A stretch of 64,000 nt of DNA from Erythrobacter ramosus (GTDB lineage: Bacteria > Pseudomonadota > Alphaproteobacteria > Sphingomonadales > Sphingomonadaceae), in NCBI RefSeq assembly GCF_009828055.1, contig NZ_WTYB01000002.1, positions 434,001-498,000 of the forward strand. The letters run 5' to 3'. The notes under the pieces were generated by a model, which was not told where the DNA came from, ran no database searches, and saw only the letters and a list, made by a program, of their open reading frames with translations. Shown in pieces: positions 61,331 to 64,000 of this stretch; position 1 is the stretch's first letter; the number at the start of each line of letters is the position of its first letter. The translations under genes were made by a program, and so were the position numbers.

Positions 61331-62569
61331 ATGGCTCAGCAGACTCTCCGCCAGAAACTCGAAATCCTCGCCGATGCGGCGAAGTATGATGCGTCCTGCG
61401 CGTCATCCGGCACAGCGAAGAAGAATTCGCTGGGCGGGAAGGGCGTCGGCTCAACCGAGGGGATGGGCATCTGCCACGCCTATGCGCCGGACGGGCGGTG
61501 TATCTCGCTGCTCAAGATCCTGCTGACCAATCACTGCATCTTCGATTGCCACTACTGCATCAACCGCAAGAGCTCGAATGTGCCCCGCGCGCGGTTCACT
61601 CCGCAGGAGGTGGTTGACCTCACACTCAATTTCTACCGCCGCAATTATATCGAGGGGCTGTTCCTGTCCTCCGGCATCGTGCGCAGCGCCAATCACACGA
61701 TGGAGCAGCTGGTCGAAGTAGCGCGCATCCTGCGTGAGGAGCATGATTTTCGCGGCTATATCCACCTGAAGACCATCCCCGAGGCTGATGCCGAGGTGAT
61801 CCATCAGGCCGGGCTTTATGCCGATCGCGTCTCGATCAATGTCGAACTGCCGACCCGCGCGGGCCTGACGCGGCTCGCGCCCGACAAGGACGAAAGCCAG
61901 ATCGAAGGCGCGATGGGGCGTACCAAGGCGCGGATCATCCAGGCCAAGGACGAACGCAAACGCTTCCGCCACGCGCCGCGCTTTGCGCCTGCGGGCCAGT
62001 CCACGCAGATGATCGTCGGCGCGGACGGGTCCAATGACACCGCGATCATCGGCAAGGCGAGTCGGCTCTATGGCAGCTTCGGGCTGAGGCGCGTCTATTA
62101 CAGCGCGTTCTCGCCGATCCCCGATGCGAGTGCCGTACTGCCGCTGAAGCGCCCGCCCTTGCTGCGCGAACACCGCCTGTATCAGTCCGACTGGCTGATG
62201 CGGTTCTACGGCTTTGCGCCGGGAGAAGTGGCCGACGTGACCGAGGCGAATGGCAACCTGCCGCTCGATATCGACCCGAAGCTGGCGTGGGCGCTGAAGT
62301 TTCGCGCAAGCTTCCCGGTCGATGTGAACCGCGCCGCGAAGGAGCAATTGCTGCGGGTGCCGGGGCTGGGAACCACGGCGGTCGCGCGCATTATCGCGGC
62401 GCGGCGGCACCGGACGCTGCGATTGGATGATGTGGCGCGCCTGACCGCCTCAATCGCCAAGGTGCGTCCTTTCATCTGCGCGCTCGACTGGCGGCCCACA
62501 CTGCTGACCGACCGCGCCGACCTGCGCCGCCTGCTTGCGCCGAAGTCGGAACAGCTGGAGCTGTTCTGA
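61331..62569 (+). CDS. Putative DNA modification/repair radical-SAM protein
   Basis: 412 residues. The 4Fe-4S cluster motif is NHCIFDCHYCINR (C-X3-C-X2-C, about residues 71-83), followed by LFLSSGIVRSANHT and radical-SAM barrel segments (YIHLKTIPEADAEVIHQAGLYADRVSINVELP, TQMIVGADGSND). The C-terminal region has a helix-hairpin-helix DNA-binding motif (EQLLRVPGLGTTAVARIIAARRHRTLRLDDVARLTASIAKVRPF). This fits the TIGR03916 family, which pairs with UdgX-type proteins. ATG 61331 is chosen. The reaction is not known; an SOS box supports a DNA-damage role. Confidence 0.87.
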   Translation: MAQQTLRQKLEILADAAKYDASCASSGTAKKNSLGGKGVGSTEGMGICHAYAPDGRCISLLKILLTNHCIFDCHYCINRKSSNVPRARFTPQEVVDLTLNFYRRNYIEGLFLSSGIVRSANHTMEQLVEVARILREEHDFRGYIHLKTIPEADAEVIHQAGLYADRVSINVELPTRAGLTRLAPDKDESQIEGAMGRTKARIIQAKDERKRFRHAPRFAPAGQSTQMIVGADGSNDTAIIGKASRLYGSFGLRRVYYSAFSPIPDASAVLPLKRPPLLREHRLYQSDWLMRFYGFAPGEVADVTEANGNLPLDIDPKLAWALKFRASFPVDVNRAAKEQLLRVPGLGTTAVARIIAARRHRTLRLDDVARLTASIAKVRPFICALDWRPTLLTDRADLRRLLAPKSEQLELF

Positions 62570-62588
62570 TGGGTGGAAAGAACGGTTT

Positions 62589-62821
62589 CCCGCAGAGACG
62601 CAGAGGAAGCAGAGACGCAGAGATGTCGCGCCCGCGGCGCAGCCGCACTCCTCGTCTGACAGTCCGACCAGCGGCTATGTCGAACGAGCGGAAAGTGCCT
62701 TCGGCACGCACAGCCCCTCCGTGTCTCCCCTTTCTTCTCTGCGCCTCTGCGAGAAACACCCCGCGGCTTCGCCGCGTAACCTTCTCCGCGCCCCCTGCTC
62801 CTCTGTGGTCTCTGCGCGAAC
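62589..62821. repeat. Intergenic CGCAGAGACGCAGAG-type inverted repeat
   Basis: The left end repeats GCAGAGACGCAGAG twice (62592-62623), and the right half carries complementary copies (TTCTCTGCGCCTCTGCG and GGTCTCTGCGCGAA), with a GC-rich middle. This is a widespread family of intergenic palindromic sequences in proteobacteria. Its 270-base gap separates two genes that are adjacent in relatives; no promoter or SOS box for the next gene is seen. Confidence 0.7.
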
Positions 62822-62840
62822 CCCTTTGTTGGGGCCGCAC

Positions 62841-64000
62841 ATGACCGCCCAAAAACGTTCTGGGCAGAACGCCTCTCTCGGCGCCCACTACGCGATTCAC
62901 TTACCCGCGCCCGACGATTTCGCCTTCTGGCGGGAACGGGCGCGCGGGTTGATCCAGTGCGATGTGCCGCCTGACCGCGTCTCGTGGATCGAGCCGGGAG
63001 GGACGGGTGATCTATTTGCCGAGGGGCCGTCGCGCGGAGACAAGCGCCTGCCGCCACCGCCTGCCGATGCGCCGCCGGTGCGTGCCAGCCAGCGGTTTCT
63101 GACGGTTGCCCGCAGCGCGGCGCTGCACTCCGATCCGGCGCGATTCGGGCTGCTCTACCGCTTATTGTGGCGGCTCCAGCGCAATCTCCGCATAATGGAA
63201 GACAAGGCCGACCCGGAGGTGCGGCGGATCGAGGAGCTCGCCAAATCGGTGCGGCGCGATGCGCACAAGATGCACGCCTTCGTCCGCTTCCGCGAGGTGA
63301 CAGAAGAGGACGGCACCCCGCATTTCGTCGCCTGGTTCGAGCCCGATCACCATATCGTCCGCGCCGAGGCAGCGTTCTTCATGCGCCGCTTTGCCAATAT
63401 GCGCTGGTCAATCCTGACCCCGCGCGGCAGCGTGCATTGGGACGCCGAGACCATGCGCGAAGGCCCCCCAGCGCGCCGTGAGGATGCGCCGGGCGGCGAT
63501 CCGGTCGAGGTGCTGTGGCGGTCCTACTACGCCTCGACCTTCAATCCCGCGCGGCTGAAGGTGGGGGCGATGCTGTCCGAAATGCCCAAGAAATACTGGA
63601 AGAACCTGCCCGAGGCCGATCTCATCCCGCAGCTGATCGCGGGCGCACAGGCGCGCGAGGCGGTGATGGTCAGGGCCGGCGCGCGCGAGGAGCGGGTACG
63701 GCCTACGACGCTCGCCGAGGTCGCGAAGGGAGCGGCGAATTGCCGCGATTGCCCGATTGCCGACTGCGGCACCCGTGCGGTGACGGGTGAGGGGCCGGAA
63801 GGCGCGCGCCTGATGATCATCGGCGAACAGCCCGGCGATCAGGAGGATATGGCAGGCCGCATGTTCGTTGGCCCGGCGGGGCAGTTGCTCGATCAGCACC
63901 TCACCCGCGCGGGGATCGACCGCAGCGCGGCTTACGTCACCAATGCGGTCAAGCATTTCAAGTTCACATGGAAGGGCAAGCACCGGTTGCACCAGTCTCC
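62841..64000 (+). CDS. DUF4130-UdgX fusion, uracil-DNA-binding protein (3' end outside the window)
   Basis: The frame is open for 386 codons to the window edge. The N-terminal ~270 residues are the DUF4130 domain (LLYRLLWRLQRNLRIMEDKAD, RDAHKMHAFVRFREV, HFVAWFEPDHHIVRAEAAFFMRRFANMRWSILTPRGSVHWD). Then the UdgX/family 4-like uracil-DNA glycosylase domain starts with iron-sulfur cysteines (ANCRDCPIADCGT), the motif GEQPGDQEDMAGRMFVGPAGQLLD, and NAVKHFKFTWKGKHRLHQS. In UdgX the KRRIH loop histidine makes a covalent bond to uracil-DNA; here the loop reads KHRLH, keeping the histidine. The partner radical-SAM gene is upstream. Confidence 0.9.
   Translation, partial: MTAQKRSGQNASLGAHYAIHLPAPDDFAFWRERARGLIQCDVPPDRVSWIEPGGTGDLFAEGPSRGDKRLPPPPADAPPVRASQRFLTVARSAALHSDPARFGLLYRLLWRLQRNLRIMEDKADPEVRRIEELAKSVRRDAHKMHAFVRFREVTEEDGTPHFVAWFEPDHHIVRAEAAFFMRRFANMRWSILTPRGSVHWDAETMREGPPARREDAPGGDPVEVLWRSYYASTFNPARLKVGAMLSEMPKKYWKNLPEADLIPQLIAGAQAREAVMVRAGAREERVRPTTLAEVAKGAANCRDCPIADCGTRAVTGEGPEGARLMIIGEQPGDQEDMAGRMFVGPAGQLLDQHLTRAGIDRSAAYVTNAVKHFKFTWKGKHRLHQS

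Noticed and set aside
62589-62821. Possible CRISPR-like array of GCAGAGACGCAGAG repeats
   Set aside because: The repeats are irregular, arranged as inverted copies rather than regularly spaced direct repeats, and no cas genes are present. It fits a common intergenic palindromic element.

Overview
This window is chromosomal DNA from a GC-rich alphaproteobacterium, most probably a sphingomonad or Erythrobacteraceae relative. That placement is an inference from gene content and signals: the zapA / putative 6S RNA / 5-formyl-THF cyclo-ligase order, GAAC-N7-GAAC SOS boxes of the alphaproteobacterial LexA type, a TTAA-N7-TTAA CtrA-type box, a class I fructose-bisphosphate aldolase, a XrtA/PEP-CTERM regulatory set (sugar transferase, PrsK, PrsR), TonB-dependent receptors, and an imuA-imuB cassette. 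There are no integrases, transposases, phage genes or CRISPR arrays; it reads as a core chromosome with small intergenic palindromic repeats.

Layout. 1-10.8 kb: the end of recG, a low-molecular-weight phosphatase, an ABC1 kinase, an SDR oxidoreductase, a DUF3429 membrane protein, a CHASE2-EAL signalling protein, a compact unit made of a CtrA-type box, a 12-codon ORF and a terminator, a 5'-truncated methyltransferase next to an intact glycosyltransferase, tRNA-Pro and thyA. 10.8-16.7 kb: the branched-chain 2-oxoacid dehydrogenase operon (E1 alpha, E1 beta, E2, without E3), tRNA-Asp, DUF2842, 5-formyl-THF cyclo-ligase, a candidate 6S RNA, zapA and a small coiled-coil gene. 16.9-26.7 kb: the central carbon cluster tkt-gap-pgk-(NTF2-like)-(thioesterase)-fda, then thiE, efp, an inositol-monophosphatase-family gene and tRNA-Leu.

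26.7-37.4 kb: a leftward operon coding for a DctA-type dicarboxylate symporter, a secreted alpha/beta hydrolase, a TonB-dependent receptor and an M14 carboxypeptidase lipoprotein. It is divergent from a DctB-like kinase and a DctD-like regulator that lacks the GAFTGA loop; two near-identical palindromes lie in the divergent gap. 37.4-48.3 kb: a DUF4173 membrane protein / response regulator / kinase operon, a DASS-type transporter with RCK-type domains, an M20 amidohydrolase, and isocitrate lyase divergent from a RamB/ScfR-type regulator.

48.4-54.8 kb: exopolysaccharide sugar transferase, PrsK-type kinase, PrsR-type sigma-54 activator and a TPR lipoprotein, with overlapping start and stop codons. 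54.8-64 kb: an SLC10-type transporter, panB, an APC amino-acid permease, and then two SOS-box-controlled DNA-damage loci: imuA-imuB (no dnaE2 next to it), and a radical-SAM protein with a helix-hairpin-helix tail followed by a DUF4130-UdgX uracil-DNA-binding protein that runs off the window.

The least ordinary items are the CtrA-box/short-ORF/terminator unit at 7.7-7.83 kb, the GAFTGA-less DctD-like regulator with its tandem palindromes, the SOS-linked radical-SAM/UdgX pair, and the receptor-hydrolase-peptidase-symporter operon. Everything was read by eye from sequence; no database search was run.
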